Positions 7,480-16,443 of a stretch of 64,000 nucleotides of DNA are shown in pieces (the stretch's first letter is position 1; each line of letters starts with the position of its first letter). The position numbers were made by a program, and so were the translations under genes. Under the pieces are notes generated by a model. That model had not been told where the DNA came from, made no database searches, and worked only from the letters and a program-made list of their open reading frames with translations. The stretch lies in assembly GCF_003416895.1 (NCBI RefSeq), contig NZ_QVIO01000006.1, positions 310,001 to 374,000 of the forward strand, written 5' to 3'. The stretch is from Duganella sp. BJB476. Lineage in GTDB: Bacteria > Pseudomonadota > Gammaproteobacteria > Burkholderiales > Burkholderiaceae_D.

Positions 7480-9270
7480 ATGTTCCGTATGAAGCCTTTG
7501 GCGCTGAGCTTTGCGCTGTCCCTTCCGCTGCTGGCCGCGCTGCACGCGCCAGCCTACGCACAACGCACCGGCGCCGACGTGGCGCCCGAAATCGCCACCG
7601 GCTACGCCGAAAAAGTCGGCAAGTCCGCGCAAAAATTCATGGTGGCGGCGGCCAATCCGCTGGCCACCCAGGCCGGCTACCAGATGCTCAAGCAGGGCGG
7701 CAGCGCGATCGACGCCGCCATCGCCACCCAGTTGGTGCTGACCCTGGTCGAACCGCAATCGTCCGGTATCGGCGGCGGCTCCTTCCTGCTGTACTCCGAC
7801 GGCAAGCGCGTGCAATCCTACGACGGCCGCGAAACCGCGCCCGCCTCGGCGGATGAACACCTGTTCCAGGACAAGGACGGCAAGGCCGTCTCGCGCGAAA
7901 TCGGCGTGATCGGCGGCCGTTCGGTCGGCGCCCCCGGCGTGCTGCGCATGCTGGAGCTGGCCCACAAGGAGCACGGCAAGCTGGCGTGGAAAGCGCTGTT
8001 CGCGCCGGCCATCAAGCTGGCTGAAGACGGCTTCAATGTCAGCCCACGCCTGAACGCGCTGCTCAGCTACGACCGCTACCTGGCGCGTGACCCGGTCGCC
8101 AAGGCCTACTTCTTCGGCGAAGACGGCAAGCCGCGTCCGGTCGGCTACCTGCTGAAGAATCCCGAACTGGCGCGCACGCTGCGCGAGATCGCCGACGGCG
8201 GCGCCAACGCCTTCTACCAGGGCCGCATCGCCCGCGACATCGCCGCCAAGGTGGCCGCGCATCCGACCAATCCCGGCAAGCTGACCGCCGCCGACATCGC
8301 CGGCTACCAGGCCAAGGAGCGCACACCGGTCTGCAGCGACTACAAGGCGTGGACCGTGTGCGGCGCGCCGCCGCCTTCGTCCGGCGGCATCGCCATCGCG
8401 CAGATGCTGGGCATCCTGGAAGTGAAGGACATCAGCCCGTACAAACCGGTCAACGGCGCGCTGACGGCCGAAGGCATCCACCTGTTCACCGAGGCCGGCC
8501 GCCTGGCCTACGCGGACCGCAATCGCTACGCCGCCGACACCGATTTCGTGCCGCTGCCCGGCAAGGGCGTGGCCGCGCTGCTGGACAAGGGCTACCTGAA
8601 GCAGCGCGCGTCGCTGATCGGCGAGAAGTCCATGGGCCGCGCCAACTACGGCGTGCCTGCCACCATGCAGGTCGCGTGGGGCGCCGACACCGCCATCGAC
8701 AAGCCATCCACCTCGCACCTGGTGGCGGTGGACGCATTCGGCGGCGGCCTGTCGATGACCACCTCGGTGGAAGACGCCTTCGGCGCGCGCCAGATGGTCG
8801 ACGGCTTCATGCTGAACAACCAGCTGACCGACTTCTCCTTCGATTCGCAGGACGAAAACGGCCCGATCGCCAACCGCGTGCAGGCCGGCAAACGCCCGCG
8901 CAGCGCCATGTCGCCGACGCTGGTGTTCGACAAGGGCACGCACAAGCTGGTGCTGGCCACCGGCTCGCCGGGCGGCTCGACCATCATCAACTACGTGGCC
9001 AAGGTGCTGGTCGGCACGCTGGACTGGAAGCTCGACGTGCAGCAGGCCATCAGCCTGTCCAACTTCGGCAGCCGCAACGGGCCGACCGAACTGGAAGCGG
9101 GGCGGGTCAGCCCGGCGGTGGTCGAACAGCTCAAGGCGCGCGGCCACCAGGTGCGCGAGTTCGAGCTCAACTCCGGCTTGCAGGGCATCCAGCGGCGCAC
9201 CGTCAACGGCAAGGAAGAGTGGTTCGGCGGCGCCGACCCCCGTCGCGAAGGTGTCGTATTAGGCGATTAA
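7480..9270 (+). CDS. ggt: Gamma-glutamyltransferase, periplasmic proenzyme
   Basis: The 596-residue proenzyme cleaves gamma-glutamyl bonds of glutathione and related peptides or transfers the glutamyl group. A signal peptide ends near AYAQ (about residue 28). The autoprocessing site and nucleophile is Thr411 in KPSTSHLVAVD, which splits the large and small subunits. Other hallmarks are SSGIGGGSF, GRETAP, SMTTSVEDAFG, FMLNNQLTDFSF, PRSAMSPT and the GSPGGSTI oxyanion loop. Length is typical. The start ATG 7480 is preceded by GGAGAG. It appears to be transcribed alone. Confidence 0.96.
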   Translation: MFRMKPLALSFALSLPLLAALHAPAYAQRTGADVAPEIATGYAEKVGKSAQKFMVAAANPLATQAGYQMLKQGGSAIDAAIATQLVLTLVEPQSSGIGGGSFLLYSDGKRVQSYDGRETAPASADEHLFQDKDGKAVSREIGVIGGRSVGAPGVLRMLELAHKEHGKLAWKALFAPAIKLAEDGFNVSPRLNALLSYDRYLARDPVAKAYFFGEDGKPRPVGYLLKNPELARTLREIADGGANAFYQGRIARDIAAKVAAHPTNPGKLTAADIAGYQAKERTPVCSDYKAWTVCGAPPPSSGGIAIAQMLGILEVKDISPYKPVNGALTAEGIHLFTEAGRLAYADRNRYAADTDFVPLPGKGVAALLDKGYLKQRASLIGEKSMGRANYGVPATMQVAWGADTAIDKPSTSHLVAVDAFGGGLSMTTSVEDAFGARQMVDGFMLNNQLTDFSFDSQDENGPIANRVQAGKRPRSAMSPTLVFDKGTHKLVLATGSPGGSTIINYVAKVLVGTLDWKLDVQQAISLSNFGSRNGPTELEAGRVSPAVVEQLKARGHQVREFELNSGLQGIQRRTVNGKEEWFGGADPRREGVVLGD

Positions 9271-9340
9271 TGGCCGAATAATGCCTTCAAACTGCGGCCA
9301 AACGCTGCCCAAACCCGGCAGACCCTGCTAATCTTGTCGC

Positions 9341-10513
9341 ATGGGAATTCAAAAGAAAACAGGGTTGATCCTGACGGGCGGCGGCGCCCGCGCCGCCTAC
9401 CAGGTGGGCGTGTTGCAGGCGATTTCGGAGATACTGTGGGAAGCGGGCTGGCCGCCTGCGCGCAATCCGTTCGACATCATCTGCGGCACCTCGGCCGGCG
9501 CCATCAACGCCACCGCGCTGGCCTGCCGCGCCGATAACTTCGGCGAGGGCGTGCAGAAGCTGCTCGACGTTTGGCAGAACATCGAGGTCGAACAGGTCTA
9601 CCGCGCCGATTCGCTGGGCGTGATCCGTTCCGGCGCGCGCTGGCTGTCGCTGCTGTCGTTCGGCTGGCTGCTGCGCAAATGGCGCGCCGCGCCGCCCGCC
9701 TCGCTGCTGGACAACACACCGCTGGTCGGCCTGCTGCACCGCATGCTGGACCTGCCGCGCCTGGACGCGGTGCTGTCCGAAGGCCTGCTGCATGCGCTGG
9801 CCGTCACCGCCTCGTCCTACACCGCCGGCAACCACCTGACCTTTTACCAGACCGCCGCCGACATCGCGCCTTGGATACGCATGCAGCGCGTGGCCCTGCA
9901 GGACCAGATCGGCGTCGAGCACTTGCTGGCGTCGTCGGCGATCCCGTTCATCTTCCCGGCCACGCCGCTGTTCATGGGCGGCCACCGCGAATACTGCGGC
10001 GACGGTTCTATGCGCCAGCTGGCGCCGATCTCGCCGGCCATCCACCTCGGCGCCAGCAAGGTGCTGGTGGTCGGCGCCGGACGCCTGACCGAACCGGCCC
10101 GCAGCGCCGCCGAAAAGAGCGCGGCGCGCTATCCCAGCCTGGCGCAGATCGCCGGCCACGCCATGTCGTCGATCTTCCTCGACAGCCTGGCGGTCGACAT
10201 CGAGCGGCTGGAACGCATCAACAAGACCTTGTCCATGCTGCCGCCGGAGCTGCTGGAGAAGACGCCGCTCAAGCCGGTCCAGCTGCTGGTGATCGCGCCG
10301 TCCGAGCGGCTCGACGATATCGCCAGCCGCCACATCGCCAGTTTGCCGGCGCCGATACGCACCATGCTGTCGGGGATAGGGGCCACCGAAACCCGTGGCG
10401 CAGCACTCGCGTCGTACCTATTGTTCGAATCGACATATACTTGCGAGTTGATCCGCCTCGGACAGCGCGACACGCAAGCGCGCAAGGACGATGTGCTGGC
10501 CTTCTTCGGATAA
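9341..10513 (+). CDS. Patatin-like phospholipase (RssA/YchK-like)
   Basis: This 390-residue protein carries the patatin catalytic set: oxyanion loop LTGGGARAAYQVG (residues 11-23), nucleophile Ser51 in GTSAG and the dyad Asp221 in YCGDGSM. There is no signal peptide, so a cytoplasmic or inner-face membrane enzyme acting on lipids is likely. The C-terminal 130 residues are helical and without a recognised motif. The gene stands 70 bp behind ggt and 12 bp before the hybrid kinase, so it could be co-transcribed with the kinase. Its natural substrate is unknown. Confidence 0.9.
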   Translation: MGIQKKTGLILTGGGARAAYQVGVLQAISEILWEAGWPPARNPFDIICGTSAGAINATALACRADNFGEGVQKLLDVWQNIEVEQVYRADSLGVIRSGARWLSLLSFGWLLRKWRAAPPASLLDNTPLVGLLHRMLDLPRLDAVLSEGLLHALAVTASSYTAGNHLTFYQTAADIAPWIRMQRVALQDQIGVEHLLASSAIPFIFPATPLFMGGHREYCGDGSMRQLAPISPAIHLGASKVLVVGAGRLTEPARSAAEKSAARYPSLAQIAGHAMSSIFLDSLAVDIERLERINKTLSMLPPELLEKTPLKPVQLLVIAPSERLDDIASRHIASLPAPIRTMLSGIGATETRGAALASYLLFESTYTCELIRLGQRDTQARKDDVLAFFG

Positions 10514-10525
10514 ACGGGGCTTCCC

Positions 10526-13500
10526 TTGCTGTTTTTAATACGCCTCTGTAGCCGTTTGCTGCTGCCCGTCCTGCTGTTGTGGGGCCTGGGCGCGGCCGCT
10601 GCATGGGCGGGGGCGCCGCCGCGCACGCTGCGCTTCGAGCAGCTCAGCGTCGAACACGGGCTGGCGCAGGAATCGGTGCTGGCCATCGCCCAGGACAAGC
10701 AGGGCTTCGTCTGGCTCGGCACCCAGGCCGGCCTGACCCGCTTCGACGGCTACCGCACCATCACCTACAAGAGCGCCGTCTCCGATCCACGCAGCCTGGC
10801 CGACAACTGGGTGCGCGTGCTGCACCTGGACCGCAGCGGCCAGCTGTGGGTGGGTACCGACGGCGGCCTGGATCGCTACGACGCCGCCACCAAGAGCTTC
10901 ACCCACTTCCTGCCGCACGAATCGCCGCAGCGCGGCAACGGCAACCGCCACGTGCGCGCCATCGCCGACGACGGCCAGGGCGGCCTGTGGCTGGCCAGCG
11001 CCGACGGCCTGCATCACTTCGACCCGGCCAGCCAGCGCTTCACCAGCTGGCACCACGATCCGGCCGATGCCGGCAGCCTGGCCAACGACCAGGTCAACGC
11101 GCTGGCGCGCGACGCCGCCGGCCGCCTGTGGGTGGCCACCGCTACCGGCCTCGATATGCTGGCGCCGGGCGACTCGCGCTTCCAGCACTTCACCATCGAC
11201 GCCAGCGGCGACAGCAAGTACAACGCGGTGCTGGCGCTGCAGGTGGACAGCGCGCAGACGCTGTGGGTGGGCACGCTGGGCGGCCTGGAACAATGGCGCC
11301 TGCTGGGCAAGGAGCCGCAGCGCCGCCGCCTCGGCCCGCGCGAAGGCATGAAGCCGGGCATGAGCGTCACCACGCTGTACGTCGACGCCGAAACCAACGT
11401 CTGGGTCGGCACCCAGGCCGACGGCCTGCTGCGCTGGCTGCCGTCGGAGAACCGGCTGGTGCAGTATATGCACCAGTTCAGCGACAGCCACAGCGTGGCG
11501 GACAACCAGATCTCGGCGCTGTTCCGCGACCGCGTCGGCACCTTCTGGGTCGGCACCTGGAACGACGGCGCCAGCCGGGTGGACCTGGGCAGCGGCGGCT
11601 TCGCCCGCATCGTGCGCCAGGCCGACATCCCGAACACGCTGTCGGACAACAAGGTGCGCGCCATCGTCGCCGAGGCGCGCGGCCAGCTGTGGCTGGGCAG
11701 CAGCGGCGGCCTGAATCTGTACGATCCGGTCAGCGGCGAGGGCAAGGTGTGGCGCCACGATCCGCAGCGCGCCAACAGCTTGAGCGACGACCAGGTCACC
11801 GCGCTGTGGCGCGAGAAGAACGGTAATATGTGGATCGGCGGTCGGGCCGGCGTCAATCACCTGAACGTGGAGAACGGCGCGATCAAGGCGCTGTCTTTCG
11901 TGCGCGGCGACCCGGCCAGCGACACCATCCGCAACATCGTCGGCGACCGTAGCGGCATCCTGTGGATCGCCTCGCGCGGCGGCCTGCACCGGCTCGACCC
12001 GCAGACCATGGAGGTACGCACCTTCCGCCACGATCCTTCCGACATCGGCAGCCTGGCCGACAACGTGGTGCGCCCGATCCTGGAAGACCGCAAGGGCCAG
12101 CTGTGGATCGGCACCTTCAACGGCCTCGATCTGCTGGACCGCAAGACCGGCAAGTTCCGCCACTTCAGGCGCGACCCGGCCGACCCATTCAGCCTCAGTC
12201 ACGACGAGGTGCACTACCTGTACGAGGACGGGCGCGGCACCATCTGGGTCGGCACGGCGGCGGGCCTGAACAAGATGGAAGTGGCGGCCGACGGCGGCAT
12301 CCGCTTCCGCCGCTACCTGCGCAAGGACGGCATCGCCGACGACGCCATCGCCTCCATCCTGCCCGACGACGCGGGCAACCTCTGGCTGAGCACGAACAGT
12401 GGCCTGTCGCGCCTGAACACCGGCACGGGACTGGTGCGCAACTACGGCGGCGCCGACGGCACCATCGAGGGCGCCTACTTCGACGGCGCCGCGCTGCGCA
12501 CGCCGGACGGCACGCTGTACTTCGGCGGCTTCAACGGCATCACCGCGTTCGCGCCGCCGGAAGTGCGCGAGAACAGCGTGGCGCCGACCGTCGCCATCAC
12601 CGATTTCCAGATCTTCAACAAGTCGCTCAAGCCGGGGCAGGGCGAACATCCCGACGTGCTGAGGGTGGCGATCGAATACACCAACGCGTTGACGCTGCTC
12701 GAGAGCGATTCCGTGTTCTCGCTGGAGTTCGCGGCGCTGCACTACGCGGCGCCGCAGCGCAACCGCTTCGCCTACCAGCTGCAGGGCTTCGACGAGGACT
12801 GGGTGGTCACCGACTCCACCAAGCGCTTCGCCACCTACACCAATCTCGATCCGGGCCAGTACACCTTCCGCGTCAAGGCCGCCAACAAGGACGGCATCTG
12901 GAACGACAGCGCCGCCACGCTGGAGATCACCATTCTGCCGCCGTTCTGGAAGACCTGGTGGTTCCGCGGCGTGATCGGCCTGGCCTTGCTGGGCGCCGCC
13001 TACGCCGCCTACGCCGCGCGCGTGCGCAGCCTGCACCACCAGCAGCAGCGGCTGGAGGAGCTGGTCGGCTCGCGCACGGCGGAAGTCGAGCAGAAGAACC
13101 TGCTGCTGCAACAGCAGAAGCAGGAGCTGGAGCAGCGCCGCCTGGAGGCGGAAGCCCAGCGCGCCGAGGCCGAGCAGCGCCGCGTCGACACCGAGCGGCA
13201 AAAGGTGGAAGTCGAGCGGCAGAAGGAAAACGTCGAACAGGCGCACCGCAACATCTCGGTGCTGAGCGAGCTGGGTCGCGAGATGAGCGCCACGCTGGAC
13301 ATGGAAACCTCGATGCGCACGCTGTACCGCCACGTACATCACCTGATGGACGCGCAGATATTCGGCATCGGTTTCGTGCGCGAGGAGCAGGGCGTGATCG
13401 ACTTCCCGTTCGCCATCGACGCCGGCGTGCGCACCTTGCCCTACCAGCGCCGCCTGGATGAGCCCAACCAGCTGGCCGTATGGTGCCTGACGCAGCGCAA

Positions 13501-15511
13501 GCCGGTGTTCATCAACGACTTCCAGGCCGAGTTCCGCAACTACATGGACGAATCGGGCCTGGACACGCTGGTGCCCTGCCTGCGCGAGGACGGCCTGCCG
13601 GCGGCCGTGGCGCAATCGATGATGTATGCGCCGCTGGTGGCCAACGACAAGGTGGTCGGCCTGCTGTGCGTGCAGAGCGTCGAGAAGCACCGCTACCAGC
13701 AGGTGCACATGGACATGCTGCAAACGCTGGCATCGCACGCCGCCGCCGGCCTGGAAAACGCGCGCGCCTACCAGCAGCTGGAAGAAACGCTGCAAACCCT
13801 GCGCCAGACCCAGGCCCAGTTGCTGCAACAGGAACGCCAGGTGCGGCTGCACACCGAGGAGCTGGCGCTGGCCAACCGCGCCTTGCAGGAGAACGACGAG
13901 CGCCTGCGCCTGGCCAAGCAGAAGGCGGAAGACGCCACCCGCCAGAAATCCGAATTCCTGGCCAATATGAGCCACGAGATGCGCACCCCGCTGGCCGGCG
14001 TGATCGGCATGCTGGGCTTCGCGCTGCGCGACAGCCGGCTGGCGGTCAGCACGCGCGAGCAGATCCTGCGCGGCCAGGCCAGCGCGCAGTCGCTGCTGTC
14101 GATCATCAACGACCTGCTGGACTTCTCGAAGATCGAGGCCGGCAAGCTGACCATCGAGAACATCGACTTCTCGCTGTCGTCGGCGGTGGAGAACGTGGTC
14201 AGCCTGTTCGAGGAGCAGGCCGCCGCGCACAGCGTGCAATTCAGCCTGGAGTTCGGCGAGGGCCTGCCGCAGTTCGTCGTCGGCGATCCGACCCGGCTGC
14301 GCCAGGTGCTGGTCAACCTGGTCGGCAACGCCTTCAAGTTCACCGAGCACGGGTCGGTGCGGATGCGCGTCGAACGAGTGCCGCAGGAGGACGACGAACG
14401 GGCCCGCGCCGGTTTCAAGGGAGCGCTCAACCGCATCCGCTTCAGCGTCTCCGACACCGGCATCGGCATCGAGGCGGCGGCGATACCGCGCCTGTTCCAG
14501 CAGTTCGAGCAGGCCGACGCCTCCACCACGCGCCGCTACGGCGGCACCGGCCTGGGACTGGCGATTTGCCGCCAGCTGGTCGAGCTGATGGGCGGCGGCA
14601 TCAACGCCGTCAGCACACCGGGCGAGGGCAGCACCTTCTCCTTCGAGCTGCCGCTGGCGAACGGCGTGCCGCCGCCGATGGTGCCGCACGTGCCGCGCGA
14701 GCCGCACAGCCACCAGCTCAAGGTGCTGTGCGCGGAAGACTTCCCGACCAACCAGATCATCATCCGCATGATGCTGGAAGACCTGGGTCACAAGGTCGAC
14801 ATCGCGGCCAACGGCGCGCTGGCGGTCAAGGCCTGCTCGCTGACGCGCTATGACCTGATCCTGATGGACGGCCGCATGCCGGAAATGGACGGCGCCAGCG
14901 CCACCCGCATGATACGGTCGGGCGGCACCGAAGCGGCGCCGGTGCGCGACCAGGAACTGATGATCATCGCGCTGACCGCCAACGCCAGCGAGGAAGACCG
15001 CAGCCGCTACCTGGCCGCCGGCATGGACGATTTCCTGACCAAGCCGATCGATGAGGACAAGCTGCACTTCCAGCTTAGCCGCGCGATCGAACGCCAGCTG
15101 CAACGGGGCTTCCAGCTGCCGCGCATGGAGCCGCGCCACAACCCGGCGCTGGGCACGCCGGAACTGGACTCGCTGTTCGGCGTGGCGCCGGCCGCCGAGG
15201 AGCCGGCCCGGCTGGCGCAGCACAGCGGCGGAAGCGATTTGAGGCTGCGCCTGCGTAGCGCCTTCCACCAGGATGCGCCGCTGCGCCTGGCGGAGCTGGA
15301 ACGCGCCGTCGAGCAGAGCGACGCCGAAGTCGCCAGCCGCCTGCTGCACGGCATGAAGGGCAGCGCCGGCTATCTGGAGGAGCAGGAACTGCAGGCGCTG
15401 TGCGGGGAACTGGAGCTCGATGCGGATCATGGCAACTGGCCGCGCATTGTCGAAGCCATGCCCCAGCTGCGCGCGTTGCTGCTGCGGGCCGGCGCGGCTA
15501 GCACTTTGTAA
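10526..15511 (+). CDS. Hybrid sensor kinase: propeller repeats, Y_Y_Y, GAF, HisKA/HATPase, receiver, Hpt
   Basis: The 1661-residue product has a signal sequence, then about twelve two-component-regulator propeller repeats (recurring GxLWxGT and GLxRxD) up to residue about 700. A Y_Y_Y domain follows (about 715-810), then a transmembrane helix (about 812-830), a Gln/Glu-rich coiled coil, and a GAF domain (about 920-1080). The HisKA H-box has His1150 (NMSHEMRTP), followed by an HATPase with NAFKFT and GTGLGL. A receiver has Asp1448 (LMDGRMPEMDG), and a C-terminal Hpt has His1608 (LLHGMKGSAG). This is a full phosphorelay without a DNA-binding output domain. The TTG start at 10526 gives the complete signal sequence. 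The adjacent receiver protein is the likely partner. Confidence 0.92.
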   Translation: MLFLIRLCSRLLLPVLLLWGLGAAAAWAGAPPRTLRFEQLSVEHGLAQESVLAIAQDKQGFVWLGTQAGLTRFDGYRTITYKSAVSDPRSLADNWVRVLHLDRSGQLWVGTDGGLDRYDAATKSFTHFLPHESPQRGNGNRHVRAIADDGQGGLWLASADGLHHFDPASQRFTSWHHDPADAGSLANDQVNALARDAAGRLWVATATGLDMLAPGDSRFQHFTIDASGDSKYNAVLALQVDSAQTLWVGTLGGLEQWRLLGKEPQRRRLGPREGMKPGMSVTTLYVDAETNVWVGTQADGLLRWLPSENRLVQYMHQFSDSHSVADNQISALFRDRVGTFWVGTWNDGASRVDLGSGGFARIVRQADIPNTLSDNKVRAIVAEARGQLWLGSSGGLNLYDPVSGEGKVWRHDPQRANSLSDDQVTALWREKNGNMWIGGRAGVNHLNVENGAIKALSFVRGDPASDTIRNIVGDRSGILWIASRGGLHRLDPQTMEVRTFRHDPSDIGSLADNVVRPILEDRKGQLWIGTFNGLDLLDRKTGKFRHFRRDPADPFSLSHDEVHYLYEDGRGTIWVGTAAGLNKMEVAADGGIRFRRYLRKDGIADDAIASILPDDAGNLWLSTNSGLSRLNTGTGLVRNYGGADGTIEGAYFDGAALRTPDGTLYFGGFNGITAFAPPEVRENSVAPTVAITDFQIFNKSLKPGQGEHPDVLRVAIEYTNALTLLESDSVFSLEFAALHYAAPQRNRFAYQLQGFDEDWVVTDSTKRFATYTNLDPGQYTFRVKAANKDGIWNDSAATLEITILPPFWKTWWFRGVIGLALLGAAYAAYAARVRSLHHQQQRLEELVGSRTAEVEQKNLLLQQQKQELEQRRLEAEAQRAEAEQRRVDTERQKVEVERQKENVEQAHRNISVLSELGREMSATLDMETSMRTLYRHVHHLMDAQIFGIGFVREEQGVIDFPFAIDAGVRTLPYQRRLDEPNQLAVWCLTQRKPVFINDFQAEFRNYMDESGLDTLVPCLREDGLPAAVAQSMMYAPLVANDKVVGLLCVQSVEKHRYQQVHMDMLQTLASHAAAGLENARAYQQLEETLQTLRQTQAQLLQQERQVRLHTEELALANRALQENDERLRLAKQKAEDATRQKSEFLANMSHEMRTPLAGVIGMLGFALRDSRLAVSTREQILRGQASAQSLLSIINDLLDFSKIEAGKLTIENIDFSLSSAVENVVSLFEEQAAAHSVQFSLEFGEGLPQFVVGDPTRLRQVLVNLVGNAFKFTEHGSVRMRVERVPQEDDERARAGFKGALNRIRFSVSDTGIGIEAAAIPRLFQQFEQADASTTRRYGGTGLGLAICRQLVELMGGGINAVSTPGEGSTFSFELPLANGVPPPMVPHVPREPHSHQLKVLCAEDFPTNQIIIRMMLEDLGHKVDIAANGALAVKACSLTRYDLILMDGRMPEMDGASATRMIRSGGTEAAPVRDQELMIIALTANASEEDRSRYLAAGMDDFLTKPIDEDKLHFQLSRAIERQLQRGFQLPRMEPRHNPALGTPELDSLFGVAPAAEEPARLAQHSGGSDLRLRLRSAFHQDAPLRLAELERAVEQSDAEVASRLLHGMKGSAGYLEEQELQALCGELELDADHGNWPRIVEAMPQLRALLLRAGAASTL

Positions 15512-15636
15512 GCTGCGGCAATTCGTATAAATCCTTATCTGTCCAGGACGTACAAGCCCGGTTTTTCATGTAATATCGTTGGAAAGTGCCGTACTGAGGT
15601 CACACTAAAGTAGTTGTTAAGGGCACAGGGAGTCTC

Positions 15637-16353
15637 ATGAAAGTTCTGGTAGTCGACGACGATGTCGTCTCGCGCATGGTGTTGATGCACCTGATCGACA
15701 GCTGTGGCAAGTTCGATATCGTCGAAGCGGAAGACGGCGCCGACGCCTGGCAGCAGCTGGAAGCTGGCTTGCGTCCTGCGATCTGCTTCTGCGACCTGCG
15801 CATGCCGCGCCTGTCCGGCATGGAGCTGCTCCAGCGCGTGAAGGGGCATGCGGAAATCAACACCATGCCCTTCGTGCTGGTGACGTCGGCCAACGACAAG
15901 GATACCGTGCAGGAGGCCACCAATTCCGGCGCGGCCGGTTATATCGTCAAGCCATTCCAGGCCGAGCAGGTGCGCGTGCACCTGGTGGGGTTCCTCGACC
16001 AGGCGGCCAGCGGCTACGACCACCACGCCGAAGATCCCGCCACCACCATGCGCCGCCTGGGCATCAACGCCGAGCGACTATTGGTCTACCTGAGCGGCTT
16101 CCAGAACCAGCTGACCGCCGCCAGCGGCGACCTGGAGGTCTTGCTGGCCAGGGCCCAGCAGCAGGAGGCGCAGGCGCGCATCGACCGTCTGCACGCCGGT
16201 TGCGTCACGCTTGGGCTGGACGGCGCGGCCGTTGCGCTGAAGGGCTTCGATCCGGGCGGCCTGTCCAACGAGGCCGTGCAAGCGGTACTGGCCGACGTGG
16301 TGCGCGCCGTGATCCATCAATCCGGCCTGGTACGGCAGGGCGTCTCCGCCTGA
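15637..16353 (+). CDS. Stand-alone response regulator receiver with helical C-terminal extension
   Basis: The 238-residue product has a CheY-like receiver at residues 1-120: VVDDDV acidic cluster, phosphoacceptor Asp53 (FCDLRMP), Thr/Ser in VLVTSAN and Lys in YIVKPFQ. Residues about 130-238 are helical, with no recognised DNA-binding or enzymatic motif. It sits 125 bp behind the hybrid kinase on the same strand and probably receives phosphate from its Hpt domain. The output is not evident; the tail might bind a partner protein. Confidence 0.82.
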   Translation: MKVLVVDDDVVSRMVLMHLIDSCGKFDIVEAEDGADAWQQLEAGLRPAICFCDLRMPRLSGMELLQRVKGHAEINTMPFVLVTSANDKDTVQEATNSGAAGYIVKPFQAEQVRVHLVGFLDQAASGYDHHAEDPATTMRRLGINAERLLVYLSGFQNQLTAASGDLEVLLARAQQQEAQARIDRLHAGCVTLGLDGAAVALKGFDPGGLSNEAVQAVLADVVRAVIHQSGLVRQGVSA

Positions 16354-16373
16354 GCGATAGCACTTGATGTTGA

Positions 16374-16395
16374 GATAGTTTAGGTTTAAAGTATC
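16374..16395. promoter_or_regulatory. 22-bp dyad, candidate MarR-type operator of the aminobenzoate operon
   Basis: The site reads GATA-G-TTTA-GGTT-TAAA-G-TATC: nine-base arms are symmetric except for the fifth base. Its right half overlaps a possible -10 (TAAAGT, 16387-16392) that sits 17 nt after TTGATG. It lies 49 nt before the CoA ligase start. Size and symmetry fit a MarR dimer, and a MarR gene lies inside the operon. Confidence 0.55.
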
Positions 16396-16443
16396 TGCTG
16401 GGCGAGCAGGGGATACCGAACGACCTTCAACTTCAGGGCGACC

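Noticed and set aside
6613..9147. Long minus-strand open frame over the dehydrogenase and ggt genes
   Set aside because: It spans two well-supported forward genes and the hairpin between them, and shows no domain. It is a shadow of GC-rich coding sequence.
10640..12500. Repeated sequence in the hybrid kinase considered as a DNA repeat array
   Set aside because: The repeats are diverged propeller blades at protein level; the DNA copies are not near-identical.
10535..15430. A very long open frame on the minus strand (over 1600 codons)
   Set aside because: It lies wholly antisense to the hybrid kinase, whose domains and active-site residues are clear. The antisense translation is rich in His, Gln, Arg and Val without motifs, as expected from GC-rich codon bias.
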